Of a stretch of 64,000 bases of DNA, positions 23,079 through 34,752 are shown one piece after another. The translations under genes were made by a program, and so were the position numbers. Source of the stretch: Zhengitettix transpicula (taxonomy: Eukaryota > Arthropoda > Insecta > Orthoptera > Tetrigidae); the NCBI GenBank assembly GCA_037074705.1, contig CM073590.1, forward strand, positions 8,076,001-8,140,000, in the 5' to 3' direction. Below the pieces are notes generated by a model that had not been told where the DNA came from, did not search any database, and worked only from the letters and a program-made list of their open reading frames with translations. How positions within the stretch are numbered: the first letter of the stretch is position 1; the number at the start of each line of letters is the position of its first letter.

Positions 23079-24065
23079 AGATTTATATTTATTATTCATT
23101 CCATTAGTCCTCGGTCGAGGAAATAGGATACGTTCATAATATAAGATTACACGAAAAGAATAATTATTACAAATACAAATTTTAAAAAGCGAACATTGTA
23201 CTTTACAAATAAATATATGATTTAAAATTATGTTAAAGATATTAATGTCAGTAATTAGTAATTAAATAAATGATAAGTGTTTTAATTCATCTTCAATTTC
23301 CATTCATTCGTCGGAGTTTCCAGTAGAAAATCTTACATCGACTCCCGTCGAACGTGAAAAATAAAATAAGTCGGCAGTTAAATTATATTATTAAAGAATA
23401 TTATCATCGTAAAATAATAGCGTAACTTGATAGGATACCAGCAAAATATTTTGTTGAAGAGGATCTGATCTGTCCTCTTTCACCGAGTAATACACAGCTG
23501 GACACAGACCCATTAATTAACATAGATTTACAACTCTTTATTAATAAATTTTGTATACTTAATATGTTTATTTCTTCCGGAAGACTATTGAATAGATTTA
23601 TCCCGGAATAACAAATGCTTGTTTCAAAAAGGCTTAGGCGATGTTTTATATGCGTAGTTGAGAGCGATTTCTAGTGTTGTATGAATTATTTGCTCCGTTT
23701 AGGGCATAGAAATTGATATTTCTCCAGGCAAACTTTAAAATTTCTAGAATTTACGTACAAGGCAATGTTAAAATCCCAAGATTCCGAAACAAAGGCTTGC
23801 AAGTCGCATTACAATCCGCACCCGATATGGTTCGTACGACCATCTTTTGTAGTTTAAAAATTTGCAACGCATGATGTGAACGAAATACACGACTGAATGA
23901 AAATATGCATGATACACAATTTTAGATGTAGATATATCACTTAGCCGAGCTAACACTCTTAATGTGAAGCAAATTTTGCTAAGTTTTCCCGAGGATTAAT
24001 TTATATGAAGATTCCATATCAATTTTTTGTCAATCAACAGACCAAGAAAAGGTGCGTGCTCCGAA
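23079..24065 (-). pseudogene. Decayed CR1/Jockey-type non-LTR element, 3' half
   Basis: On the minus strand, about 24060 down to 23570, the sequence reads in shifting frames LLIDKKLIWNLHI, KICFTLRVLARL, YHAYFHSVVYF, FKLQKMVVRTISG, LGILTLPC and YNTRNRSQ. This is the usual thumb-to-C-terminus order of an arthropod CR1/Jockey-like reverse transcriptase (canonically FLGI..KLNW.., YFGYFHSLLSYG, FKLQKRAIR, LKILTLPCLYI, HNYNTRNK). Frameshifts are frequent. The rest, 23480 down to 23079, is its 3' UTR, shared at roughly 80 percent by eye with 27627-28012. The 5' part is missing. A related but distinct fragment lies at 13440-14060. Confidence 0.8.
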
Positions 24066-26199
24066 ATGTTCTCCGAATTATATAATATTATTCAGAATTA
24101 TATAAATATAGTAATTATCTTAATTATTTTAGCCTCAAGAAAGGAGTATTAGCAAATTAGTTCCCAATCTATATTTTCAAAACTGACAGTCTTCGATTAG
24201 ACCTATACACGCGTGATACGACATCTCCTTTAATACAGATCTTAATATATGTCTTAAGAAGAGATATTGTCTCGTCACACCAGTCTCTTGATGACGGAAG
24301 AGATGAATTTGGCTGTGTTGTAATAAACAATTCACAATCTTTTATTCAATTGTTTAATCTGTTTAACATCCAAGGATTTACTAATTTTGTGGCCAACATT
24401 CTGATACTACATAATTCTAAATTGAATTATTTTTCAAGTAATGAATAATTTTTAAGCCTTTGTCGTAATACAAAAATGGTGGAACCAAAACATTTAACAG
24501 TGATTAACCATCAATTTCTAGTAACAATACACACTGTTTCAGTTTAACGCAAATAGAAATCATCAAAAGAATTAGATATGAATAGAAAAATCGTTTACCT
24601 ATAGTTGTAAAAACATTTATTTGTTATTATTGTCTGAGATCCAAATTGTGACAAACTAGGATATCTAAAGATTGGAAATAGTAGTACAGCGTAAATAAAA
24701 TTACTATGGATGAATTATGATAAAAAATAAATTAGTAAACTCTTCGCTACAAATACGTTAATTCAAGATAGTCTTAAATCGCATAAATATTCTTAAAAAA
24801 TGAATCCTATTTAGACCGTCACATTACGAAGAAAATTCAGAGGAATAATTATTTTATTCCCAAAATTTAAGTGCACGCAAATTAGTTCATTCGATATTTG
24901 TAAAACTGACTAGCCATATCCTTAACTATAGCTCTTCCTCCAAACCTATTGTTGAATAAATAACTAATGGTGACTGCGTATGTTCGTTGGTAAACAATAT
25001 TAAATAAAATTATTTCAGTTACTGAATATTGGAACTTGTTTGAGTATCCTGAGGCAATAGTATTCAAATTTTACCTGAATCGAACAATACGGCTCAAAGT
25101 TTGTTTTTGTTGTATTGTTAAGCCTGATGATTGCTTTTGGTAGGTTATTCTTAAACTTGCGATGATATTTATTCAATTCCCATAATCACCCTTTTCTTGT
25201 CAAATAGGATATTAAATTTAATCTCGGTTACTAAACGCAAAGACCTTTATTTATTTTAACTGGAGATTTTATCCTTAAAATATTTGCAATGTTTCTCTAT
25301 AGCTTCCGATTTAATAGTTTTTAGTTGTGTCAGACTGATTTTCGCAGCTTAACAGGCCCATTTACGACACGAAAAAGCTTAAATAATTAGCAAGAAATTA
25401 CTAGAGAGGTAAGAATAGCCGATCTGAGTCTTATGTTTCTCAAGTTGGTACCAGAATAGTATGTTTCCTTGCAGCTGAATTCATTATTACTAGTTGGATA
25501 AATTTATTCACTGATTTAATTAAAAGTTACCTTTCAGATTACAATAAAATTAAAGAAAAATACAACGTAACTTCTCCATATTTTGGTCATCTTCAGCAAT
25601 AGATTGATCTGGCCCTTTGTTGATGAATTTTGTAGTAAATAACCTTACAAAATATTATTTTGTATTCGATCTTTTGGCCTTCATGTTTGACATATTCATT
25701 CATTCCCTGGTTTCATGTCATAAAAAGAATTGAAGAAAAGTAACTATTTCTCTACAAAACTTTTTAAAGTATATTTTAGTACGTATAAATATAAAAACAA
25801 TTTTATTATCATTATTATAAAGTACGAAAATAACAGGTTTTCTTTCATTAATTTTATTATATGTAACCAGCAAAAGGCCGAAAGTTCCCATGTAAAATAA
25901 ATGATTTTATGTACTAATTTTCACTTTAAGGATATTTACTACTTTATAAATATTCATATATAATTAGATATTACTAATTGAGTTTCCTGTCAAATTATTT
26001 TTTGACAAACCCTCGTCGGAAGTGATAATAAATTCAAGCGTTAATGTAACAATTAATTATGTGAAGAAGAAAATGATGTAATATATATAAATATGATACT
26101 TTTCAGTGTCAGTTTTTGGGTTGTGGGGTGTAGCTTAGGGTGGAAATAACTACATCAACAGTTCTGGAGAGCCCACGGCTGTATAAAAAATGTATTTAT
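24066..26199. other. Gene-free AT-rich DNA
   Basis: No supported gene. A minus-strand copy of the TGAAGATG..spacer..ACGTTG signature seen in other repeats lies at about 25562-25602. Confidence 0.5.
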
Positions 26200-26440
26200 A
26201 AACAGGTTGAAATGAGTTCGCTACGTTGCAGCCATTCAAAATTAATTAACTTGGAGAGACTTGGGGAGAGCGTGGGGTGGCGACGGGCGTGCAGTTGGCT
26301 ACGTCAACCGTGACGGAGGGGACGCGACGCAGGGAACGCCGCATAATCCGCTGAGAAAGTGACGGCCTGCACAGGAATCCCACCTTTCTCACGTATCCCT
26401 ACCCCAGATTAAAATTCTCGCTGACGGCTGATGGGTTGGG
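26200..26440. promoter_or_regulatory. GC-rich island, candidate cis-regulatory element
   Basis: A sharp GC rise in AT-rich DNA (GAGAGCGTGGGGTGGCGACG and GGGGACGCGACGCAGGGAAC). It holds one TAATCC (26344-26349), the core bound by K50 homeodomains such as Otd itself. No reading frame or repeat match accounts for it. Confidence 0.35.
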
Positions 26441-27110
26441 TCGCCCAAAACAAAAAATTGTGCACCTGAACCGATTCCAAATACTATTAATCAATTAGGT
26501 AGTTTGAATCCCCATATTTGATACGTATGCACCCTTACTTACCTTTTCACAGCATTGACCTTCTCTGCATTGCAATACTTTCGTCTAGTTAATCATACGA
26601 AGCAAACAACAAAACGGTGTATTCGTCACTTATGATCCAGAGGACTCCACACCGAACTCTTTTATTCCGTAACTTTTCGTAATATGCCTCTGAACACCCA
26701 CTATTAATTTTTTCTATGCTCTCGTTCCACGTTTCACTCCTAGAGCGAACTTTTCTCATTGTTCCTAGCATGTCACCTCTGATACTACTTTTCGCTACTT
26801 CAAATAAGTGAAGAATCAAGCAATTAATCGTCGACGTTCATGATTATAACATTATCACTGCTAAAACAATTCTTCCAAATGTACCACATCCATTCTTGAT
26901 TCTTCCATTGGCCTTCGTAATCTCTTTTTATCCATTAGTTGCCCTGGCTTTATAATTTTGTCCTGTGCACGGTTCTCGTTTTTTGGCCAAGAATTCACCG
27001 AGATTTACTTTAGTTTTTTCACACTAATTCCTGGATCACGTCCTAATATTAAATTCCAGATATCTCAGTAAGATCTTCCATCTACATCCAGCTGTGTATT
27101 TTGTTCCTCC
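26441..27110. other. Spacer without recognised feature
   Basis: The minus-strand frame 26589-26819 has no domain I recognise, and no repeat structure was seen. Confidence 0.5.
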
Positions 27111-27111
27111 T

Positions 27112-27380
27112 CATAGATTATCAGGACCGGTGACAAAGGGGGACAGAGGGAGCAAATGCTCTAGCCCGCAGGGGGCTCGAACCCCCCAAAATTATAATAA
27201 TTAAAAATTTAAATGCGTACAACTTCTGCAGAAAAAGCTGATAATCAGGAAAGTCTTGGTTACAAAGTAATTCGCAAGTTCGCAGTTCGGGTCTAAATTG
27301 AAGGGAAAGTACCTGAATTTAGGGGCCCGGACCCCTCAGTTGCTCAGTTGCCCAGGAGTCGGAGAATCCTACCACAACAC
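27112..27380. repeat. Probable transposon fragment, class unknown
   Basis: GC-rich ends (GGACCGGTGACAAAGGGGGA at left, GGGGCCCGGACCCCTCAGTT at right) enclose an AT-rich middle. This resembles dispersed non-coding DNA transposon debris. The left end contains CTCGAACCCCCC. There is no coding and no clear terminal repeat, and no second copy in the window supports it. Confidence 0.35.
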
Positions 27381-27626
27381 CTATAAAATTACTAGATGGA
27401 TAATTCGTGAAAGGTCTATTAATGATGAGTATTTTTAAAAAATGCTCAGATATTTTTTTATAATAATTATGCAGAAACAGTTGTGACATTGGCCGTTCAC
27501 AAAGAATATTTATTCTTCTTGAAACTAAAAGGTGCTATAATTACAGCGGATTCATCGGGAAAACGTTCTTTATATTGTGTTAGTGTAGTATCGTTGCCCG
27601 ACCGGAAACCCGAGAACTCTTTATAC

Positions 27627-28012
27627 AGATTAGATCCTCTTTAAAAAAATAGTTTGCTGGTATCCTATCAAGTTATGCTATTATTTTACGTTGATAATAT
27701 TATAGAATTTAACTGCTGACATATTTTCTTTCTGATGTTCGACGGGAATCGATGTAAGATTTTCTACTGGAAACTCCGTCGAATATAAATTGAAGATGAA
27801 TTAAAACACTTATTATTTATTTAATTACTAATTACTGTCATATTAATATCTTTAACGTAGTTTTAAATCATATATTATTTGGTAAAGTACAATGTTCTTT
27901 TTTGAACCGTGTATTTGTAATAGTAATTCTTTTCATGTAATATTATATTATGACGTATTCTGTATCCTCGACCGAACAATAATGGAATGATTAATAAATC
28001 TTAATCTAAACG
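27627..28012 (+). mobile_element. 5'-truncated non-LTR element, 3' UTR only
   Basis: This is the reverse complement of the 3' UTR part of 23079-23480 and shares TTGCTGGTATCCTATCAAGT, GATGTAAGATTTTCTACTGG and TTAATTACTAATTACTGTCA. It ends ..GGAATGATTAATAAATCTTAATCT with no poly-A, as in non-LTR families that end in short tandem AATCT-like tails. No coding remains. It forms an inverted pair with the other copy, about 4.1 kb apart. Confidence 0.8.
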
Positions 28013-28122
28013 TCTGATTTTCAAGGCTGCGGATTCATTTGCTAAACTTAAGAAACGATCTGTTCTTCAAACACAGCATGACGTCAAGTTAACGATACTA
28101 TGTCGTTTTTTATTTTATTTTT

Positions 28123-28195
28123 TGGAGTAACAAGATACTTGAGGTTAATAAACGTGTTGGCACTTTAATAACACAGGAAGGGGGTTTAACAAGTT
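28123..28195 (-). repeat. Interspersed repeat A, degenerate end (copy 4)
   Basis: GAGTAACAAGATACTTGAGG, followed by TTAATAAACGTGTTGGCACT and AATAACACAGGAAGGGGGTT, aligns with the start of copy 1 (GGGTAACAGGTTACGTGAGG, TAATCCACATAGTGGCAACT, AATAGCATAGGAAGGGATTT). It is more diverged than the other copies and only about 73 bp long. Confidence 0.55.
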
Positions 28196-29540
28196 AATAT
28201 AATATTGTTCTTAAACGCTTGCACGAGAAAAGTCAGTTCGGTATTGAGGACGGATAAGGTAGAAAACGCTCGGATAACACGCAAACAGTTGAATATCGCG
28301 GAAGAACATGAAGTATCTCCGAGATGTGAAATTGAAAAGTTTTAAAGAAGAGAGATGTCAGATACCGCAGTGACGAGAATTTAGATGATGGTGTCGAGTC
28401 TTTGAGCGTAGATGCATCCAGTCTGGTGTTAAATCACGAGAATTCTTGGTCTAGAGACGTGAACCAGCAGCAAGAGAACGGATTCCATAGATCACACAAC
28501 AAAGGCAGTTTTAAGCCCTCATCGTGGGCCGTTGGTAGAATTTTAAAATATAAAACTTTACATAAATTTGTACCGTATGAAATATAATCGGCTCATAAGA
28601 CCCAGGTGGTAAGATCCATGAAAATAAATAAAAATTTAATTGTATTAACTTTCTATTTAAATTGTACAACCTTATTTATATTGGGATAAATCAAAATTAT
28701 TTAATAATCATAATATTTTTAATAAATCCAAAATTTTATACGTCGAACTGACTGTCGTCATACTAGCGTTGTCCTCCTTAGCTCAGGACAAACTTTGAAA
28801 CAGGCTATATTTTAGCTTTTTATTTATTTATTCCTTTCCAATTGAGTTATCTTACCGTATAACATAATTTTATTTTCTCGCTATGTCACAAAAGTAATAT
28901 ATTTTATATCCGTAAAATTTTCGACCTTTAAATAGTTCGCAATGAGGATACGGATTACGTCCATAATTACGTAGAACAGTGTTGCTCCCAGCTTGAAACT
29001 TTTCTGATGATTAGAATCACGTCATTCTTAAATAAAGATTTTAAATCGTATCTCAGACATATGTGAAGACAATGGCAGATATTGCCGCCAAAATGTTGCG
29101 CGTTTTTTAACTACTTCCCGAGTTAATCATCCGAGCAATTGTTCAGTTTGAAGCTGCGACCGTTAACTAAACGTAATAGTTTGATGTTTTTAGATTACTA
29201 TTTCATAAAAAAATTCGGTATACCCATCCTTTCGCAAAATAAAATTCATAAGAAAATTTCTTAAATTAGCATTGGACATTTTTATATCTATATCCTATAG
29301 GACGATTAGTGAAATTACCTTCTTGTCCAATAACTGCAAATTATGTACTTTAACTAAACGGACCATACGTGACTTGTTTTACTAACATTTCAATTAGACT
29401 TTAATCATTTTCATAAAATGTTATTCTAAAATCAAATTCCGGAGCCCTTCTAAAAACCTGAACTTCAAATTCAATCTTTATTTGTGGCACTTTTACATTA
29501 AAGTTTTATATTTTTAATGATGTACTGGTATGTATATATC

Positions 29541-29542
<2 letters not shown>
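28196..29542. other. Gene-free AT-rich DNA
   Basis: The frame 28402-28587 (+) lies in a slightly GC-richer patch (28200-28540), but its peptide has no feature I recognise and it has no good splice sites. Confidence 0.45.

Positions 29543-29577
<35 letters not shown>
29543..29577. repeat. (AT)n microsatellite
   Basis: About 35 bp of AT repeat directly next to the hairpin signature that follows. Confidence 0.95.
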
Positions 29578-29579
<2 letters not shown>

Positions 29580-29620
29580 GAAGACAGCGGTAGAGAATGA
29601 CCGCAGAAACGTCAACATCG
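29578..29620 (+). repeat. Short hairpin repeat signature (TGAAGA-stem-GAAACGTC)
   Basis: CTGAAGACAGCGGTAGAGAA then TGACCGCAGAAACGTCAAC. GCGGT and ACCGC can pair around a short loop between TGAAGA and GAAACGT. The same layout, with different stems, occurs at about 43714-43753 (+), 35160-35198 (-) and 20785-20820 (-). It is probably the end signature of one dispersed element group. Confidence 0.5.
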
Positions 29621-31528
29621 AGAAACGTGGTGCTTACCTGTGAAAAATTTATTAATAATTTACACCGGGAAAACTTACATTATATATACATATATATATA
29701 TATATAATTTCTGCATAATCATAGAATTACCAGTTATACTGTAGCATGAAAATTCTAACCCCTCTACATTCGAGAAAAAACGAAATGAGCAACGTACTGC
29801 TAATGAAACGTTTCCTAAGCAGACTCACAAGTGTCCGTCCCTCTTATAGGGTCTTAAGCCGGAAGTAAATTCAAAAGAACTTGTCATATTAAAGGCCCAA
29901 CTCCCTCCCTTGAATAGTTCGTTCAATTTCCCGCTGAGTAACCGAGGGGGCAAGGGGTAATTGCTTACCTGAGTGCTAAACACTGAAATCCAATAACTCC
30001 TGCATTATTAAGCATTATGATCCTAATTCCCCTATTAAGTTGCTTTTTTTATTCACCCTGTACATGTGTGTCAGAAAGTATACATTCTGCACCCTGCCAG
30101 GGTTATACTTATTGAAAACTAAACTCAAAGGAGGAACATCAAAGCTTTTTTATTTATAAAGAATTGTATTTTTCTTCGTAAAACTAAATCCCTTAACTGT
30201 TTACAAGATTTATTTAATGTAACTCAGAATACTTTTTTTTTCGGAGGAAGTTCCCTGATTTAATTAATTATTGTTAATATTCTTTTGAAAATTGTGACCT
30301 AATCTGAAGGATTTATTAATCAAAAGTACGTTGGGGACCCGCTGAGTGTATTCTGTTGAATTACACTGGTTTTACAAGTTTGTAATGCGTTTTGGTTAAT
30401 ATTTTAAATAATGAGTGCTAGTATATGTTTATCGGTTTTTACGATATAGTTTCGCGTTCAATACGTTCATGCATGTTCCATGATTTAAAACGCGTTATTA
30501 ATATATAAATACTCTTTTTTTATTTCAGTCAACTTCGAATATAATATTACATTCCTGCATAATATGAAAACAGAAAACAAACTAAAGGCGAGTTTCGTAT
30601 TAAAAATAAATGTTGTCGTGACTGGTAATTGTTACAAAAATGGCTACCGATAAAGTGTGATAAGTTTAATAATTTTTCCATTAGGATAGTTGCATTACTA
30701 AAAATGGAGAAAAGGAAAAGAGACCAAAAATCAGTCGTGTGAAGTAAAGTAAAAATTATTTCAAGAAGCCGAGCCAGTTAAAACATTGAAATCAAATTGC
30801 GAAAATAGTTTCTTAATTTATAAGTGGGTTGAAGAGAGTATGAGTGTGATGTCAGGGCGATTGAAAAGCCTTAATTGAAACTTTAGAAATGTATTGTTAC
30901 AAAAGAACGTTGAAGCTTAAATGGAGTAAGGTAAACTATAGGTGATGAAGAAGGATTTGAAGCGCAGAAACAAGAAAGCGATACCAATTTGTGACATAGA
31001 TGCTCAATTAACTGAATGAAGAATACACTAGAAGTCAGAAACACGATAATTAAGAATGTAGTATTTAGGTAATAAGAAATCTGACGAATCTGGACCGGGG
31101 CGAATCGAAATTTAGAGTCCTTTAAATTCAGTAACTAGACTGATAACAAAATAATTCTAAAACTAACACAACTCTTCAATAAGTTTTTGACTACTTCTTC
31201 AGTAACCGGTGTTACAATTAATACAACTTTATAGCGATTACTGTTTTATATTGATGGTATAAATTCAGCGATAAAATTTAATCATTTATATTATAAACTG
31301 TAAAAACTGAATGTGTAGAAAAGGCAATTTTATATTAATGTGGGTTACGATGGTTAAAAGTTAAATAAGAAGTACTTGGTAACAGAAGTACATAATTACT
31401 GGCTGCAAATAAAAATAATTTTTCATTATTAAACTACAATTAAATGAAAGCGCGTTGTGCTAACGAATTGTGTTTACCATAGAACACGTGTTAGGTCTTT
31501 AGTAAATTGTGTACAAAAACTACATAAT
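29621..31528. other. Gene-free DNA, one possible MITE
   Basis: A GC-richer block at about 29790-30080 ends in TTTATTCACCCTGTACATGT, which resembles the end of mariner-like debris in arthropods. I could not find a matching left end. Nothing was seen from 30140 to 31528. Confidence 0.4.
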
Positions 31529-32275
31529 AAATATATATAATAAAAAAGGATGTATGTATGTATCTACTTTAATATCTATACACGTTTAAACACTTGGTCA
31601 GATTGCAAAAAACAAAATTGGTACACATATTCTTCAAAACACGAGAAGCGGTACTGTGAGGGTGAGTAAACTCTAGCATAAAGGTGGAAAGAATAATAAT
31701 TAAAAACGTGATAATTTTGTGTTGAATTACTGCGCGCCAAGATAGAATGACGTCACGCGAGAGAAAGAGACGTTACTATCCGACGAACAAAGGAAATAAT
31801 CCTTTTTCCGTAATGAAATAAAGCAGAAATATTTTCATTGAATAATAAGTATAATTTTTTCCAGTAATTCTTCATCGAAAGATAATGAAAACCATCCGAA
31901 ATACTTTACGCTCCTTGCGGAAAATGCAAGTTAATTTTCGTGACTCCAATATGGTGATTATTTGTTTACATTTTGAATCTAGCTAACAATTTCATCAATT
32001 AAATCTTTCGTAATGTCTGAAGACTGGGGGTCAATTATATCCTGCAATACTCAAGGAGTACATTTAAGTAATATATTTGTAAAGAAAATCGGAGGTATGT
32101 TAGTAGGGATTGATTCAATAAAATTCAATGTATTGTATAGCTGTTCAATTAATGCACTATTGGTCGAAAGTATGTACGGAACTAGGAACATTTAGATGTT
32201 TTGATTAATATAGCATTAAATACTTTTTCGGGTTTATATAAATAAGTACACGGACAACGCCGGGCACCCTGCTAG
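31529..32275 (+). mobile_element. Non-autonomous Helitron, copy 2
   Basis: It starts with AATATATATAATAAAAAAGG then ATGTATGTATG, equivalent to the TCTATATA..GGATGTAT 5' end of copy 1, although the leading TC is mutated. It ends with CGGACAACGCCGGGCACCCT followed by GCTAG|T (CTAG at 32272-32275). That is the Helitron 3' arrangement: a small GC hairpin (CGG..CCG), a short gap, CTAG, and a flanking T. The interior matches copy 1 in inverse orientation and contains a TGACGTCA (31748-31755). Helitrons move by rolling-circle replication using Rep/helicase; none is encoded here, so it depended on a partner. Confidence 0.85.
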
Positions 32276-32560
32276 TATTTAATAAAGGAACAACATATTC
32301 CTAACGACTGAGCTCACGGATAAGTAGATTCGAATTTGATTTCTGTATAACAATTTGAATCATGTATTGCATATAATTAATTTAATATCATTACGTCCTT
32401 GATAAATACAGATTATAGATCGAATTAACTCTGCCAGAGATTCGTTTCTGAAAAATTCTACACAAAAATACGTGTATTCAGGTTTAGGAAGTGGACGTGG
32501 AATAGCAATTTTTGTTCCATATACATTCACTTTAAATGAAGTCAATTACAGGTATGAGTA
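32276..32560. other. Spacer without recognised feature
   Basis: Short AT-rich stretch between the Helitron end and the next GC-richer island. Nothing was identified. Confidence 0.5.
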
Positions 32561-32900
32561 GCAAACCTAAGACAGTTGGGAAAGTGCCATCTGACAATTC
32601 CCTGCCCCTGTTGGAATTGTTTTCCATTCTTGAAGCGAGACGATATTGGAGCGTCATGGTAGTTTGCACTCGGGGGCTGTAACAGGATCGAACATTTGCC
32701 AGTTTGCTGGTCTTCGCGCATGCTCATTGAACATGGCGATAAATTGATTTCACGGTCATCAAAGCTCTGCCATCGCTCTGCAGATTTAACAGAGACTAAG
32801 TCTGTCGTTCCTGCTCGCCAATCGTATCAAAATAATTTCCTCGGCCGGCCAATTCGAGTGAAAACGGACGATAGGGTATGAATTGCCCTGTCACTCACTG
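32561..32900. promoter_or_regulatory. GC-richer island, candidate cis-regulatory element
   Basis: About 340 bp with higher GC (TTCGCGCATGCTCATTGAAC, TTCCTCGGCCGGCCAATTCG). Overlapping short frames on both strands (32542-32727 -, 32696-32881 +) have no motif. Non-coding function is a guess from composition only. Confidence 0.3.
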
Positions 32901-33289
32901 CGACATTTCATAATAAACTTTATTGTTTGCCAATTGACATGACTTAATTTTTAAAATTGTTTACTACGGTAAATTATTTTAATAGTACCGCTACGTAGTT
33001 CGTTACTCTAATTATAACTTGTCAATAAAATCAATTTTTATGCAACAATGGTCTGAAGAATTTTTAAAAATACATATGCGTTTACAGCGAAGAGTTTCTT
33101 TCTCGTGATTTCTCATTAAATCTTTCTCAGATTAAGTCTTTATTTATTACACAAACCGGTTCATAATTTTAAGAAAATACTAAGTCTAAAATCCAAAAAT
33201 CAGAAAATTATATGAATCAGGATCCACCTTCGAACACCTCGTTAGGTTCTCGTAGTTATTTTTCGAATTGTATCAAGTGTATTTTAGTG

Positions 33290-33730
33290 CGGATTATATG
33301 CTTTTTAGTTCCCACATGCAGATACACCTCGGCCTGTTTTGAGAGGTGCATGTTCCGGGGTCGCATAACTTGGGTTACGGTAAGAGTTGTCCGCTATTCC
33401 TATTGGAATAGTCGGCCAGCTGCCTCCTAAACCGGCCATGACACGGCGAGGGGAAAGCTGCGACCCCACATAAAACCCCTCTCCCGTCATCGGAAGGGCG
33501 TGGGACAAGTACCCAATGCCCGACCTACCTGATGCAGGTTTTTCTAGGGTTTTCCCTGCATCACTTTTAGGAGAATTTCCGGGTAGGATCCTTAAACCAT
33601 AGCCCAGGAGCCCTAGTTAACCCTTGGGTACCTTCCTCTACCTTTCCGCATCCCCCCTTTCACTCCCTTTCCTATGCTGTACGAGGCGAGTTGCCACTAT
33701 ATGGATTACCCTATACATAGCCTGTCTACA
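33290..33730 (+). repeat. Interspersed repeat A, copy 3 (longest in this orientation)
   Basis: Covers both halves seen in copy 1, from CCTCGGCCTGTTTTGAGAGG through ATTGGAATAGTCGGCCAGCT, GGGCGTGGGACAAGTACCCA and TTTCCGCATCCCCCC to a TAGCCTGTCTACACC end. The frame conserved in copies 1 and 2 starts WDKYPMPDLPDAGF here but is broken by an indel and a stop within about 35 codons. Flanking target-site duplications were not evident. Confidence 0.8.
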
Positions 33731-34539
33731 CCTTTAAAAAAAATGCCTTTTAATGTTGAATCAGTCAATATGTCCCATTTCCATAACCATGGCGTAAAGT
33801 TCATCCGTGTTGATGAATGTTGATTTGAGTTTTGAGGTGGATGATGAGTCGGATGAAAAGAATGCACTTCGGGTTTCCATGTCGTTTTAGAACTCATCAG
33901 CGTATATTTGGTTATATCAAGGCCAATAGTTGAGTAAATTTGTGCTTCCATTCTTCGGGTTATATTGATTTTATATGTATTTGGTGAGGGTTGTATCTCT
34001 TTTAATTGGGAATAATTTCATGGAGGAATACAGCAGTAACTTGTATTTGGAGATTCAAAGTCTGATTAATATTTAAGATGTTTGTTTATATTGGGTGTGT
34101 TTAGGGTGATCATTTTTAGGGTTTGGATATGGTGGCGCTACGTCTTTTTTAATGATGGGGTTAAAGGAGTTTTGTCTCGCAAATTTGAGGACAATGAATG
34201 TTACAGAGCTATGACAAACCTGTTCCAAATTATAGAAAAATATTAATTGTGAGTTCCAAAAATATGAAAATTATGTGAATCATGTCTTACCACCATTGAC
34301 TTAGCGCCTTTCAAACACTTCGTCAGAATTTCGTAGGTCGGTGATGACAAGGATCTTGCAGTGCTTCCTTGACGAATTCAAAACTCCAGGAAACAATTCG
34401 AAATTAATATCTGCCAAGCAGACGATATCCAAAAAGTTCCTTTAGTCTTATGTCACAAGGGCTACGGAACCTTGTGTTCTCTACTTAAACTAACTGGTCC
34501 AAATTGTTTAAGAGTATTGTCTGTGATATTCAGGATAGA
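33731..34539. other. Spacer without recognised feature
   Basis: The frame at 33706-33951 (-) overlaps the end of repeat A and has no known domain. Confidence 0.5.
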
Positions 34540-34752
34540 TTAGAGTAAATTTCAAAATTTCCTCCGTTACCTGAAGAAGATCCATTCAGGCCACTGCAGT
34601 CAGCATAGAATGACCTGTTCATTAAAAAAAAATAGCTGTAACCTGATGAGTCGAAAATAAAACGATTTAATTTAATAAATTCTCCTTTTTTCTGACTTAA
34701 AATTGGCTGATATTTATTTATTATAAGTTTTCTCATTAGTCAGAATACATTT
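34540..34752 (+). mobile_element. Dispersed element of the GGCTGAT family
   Basis: Ends with AAAATTGGCTGATATTTATT then TTCTCATTAGTCAGAATACA, the same terminal layout as 10678-10720. The left limit is uncertain. A TGATGAGTCGAAAATAAAAC stretch inside parallels the fold-back arms at 55880-55915. Confidence 0.5.
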
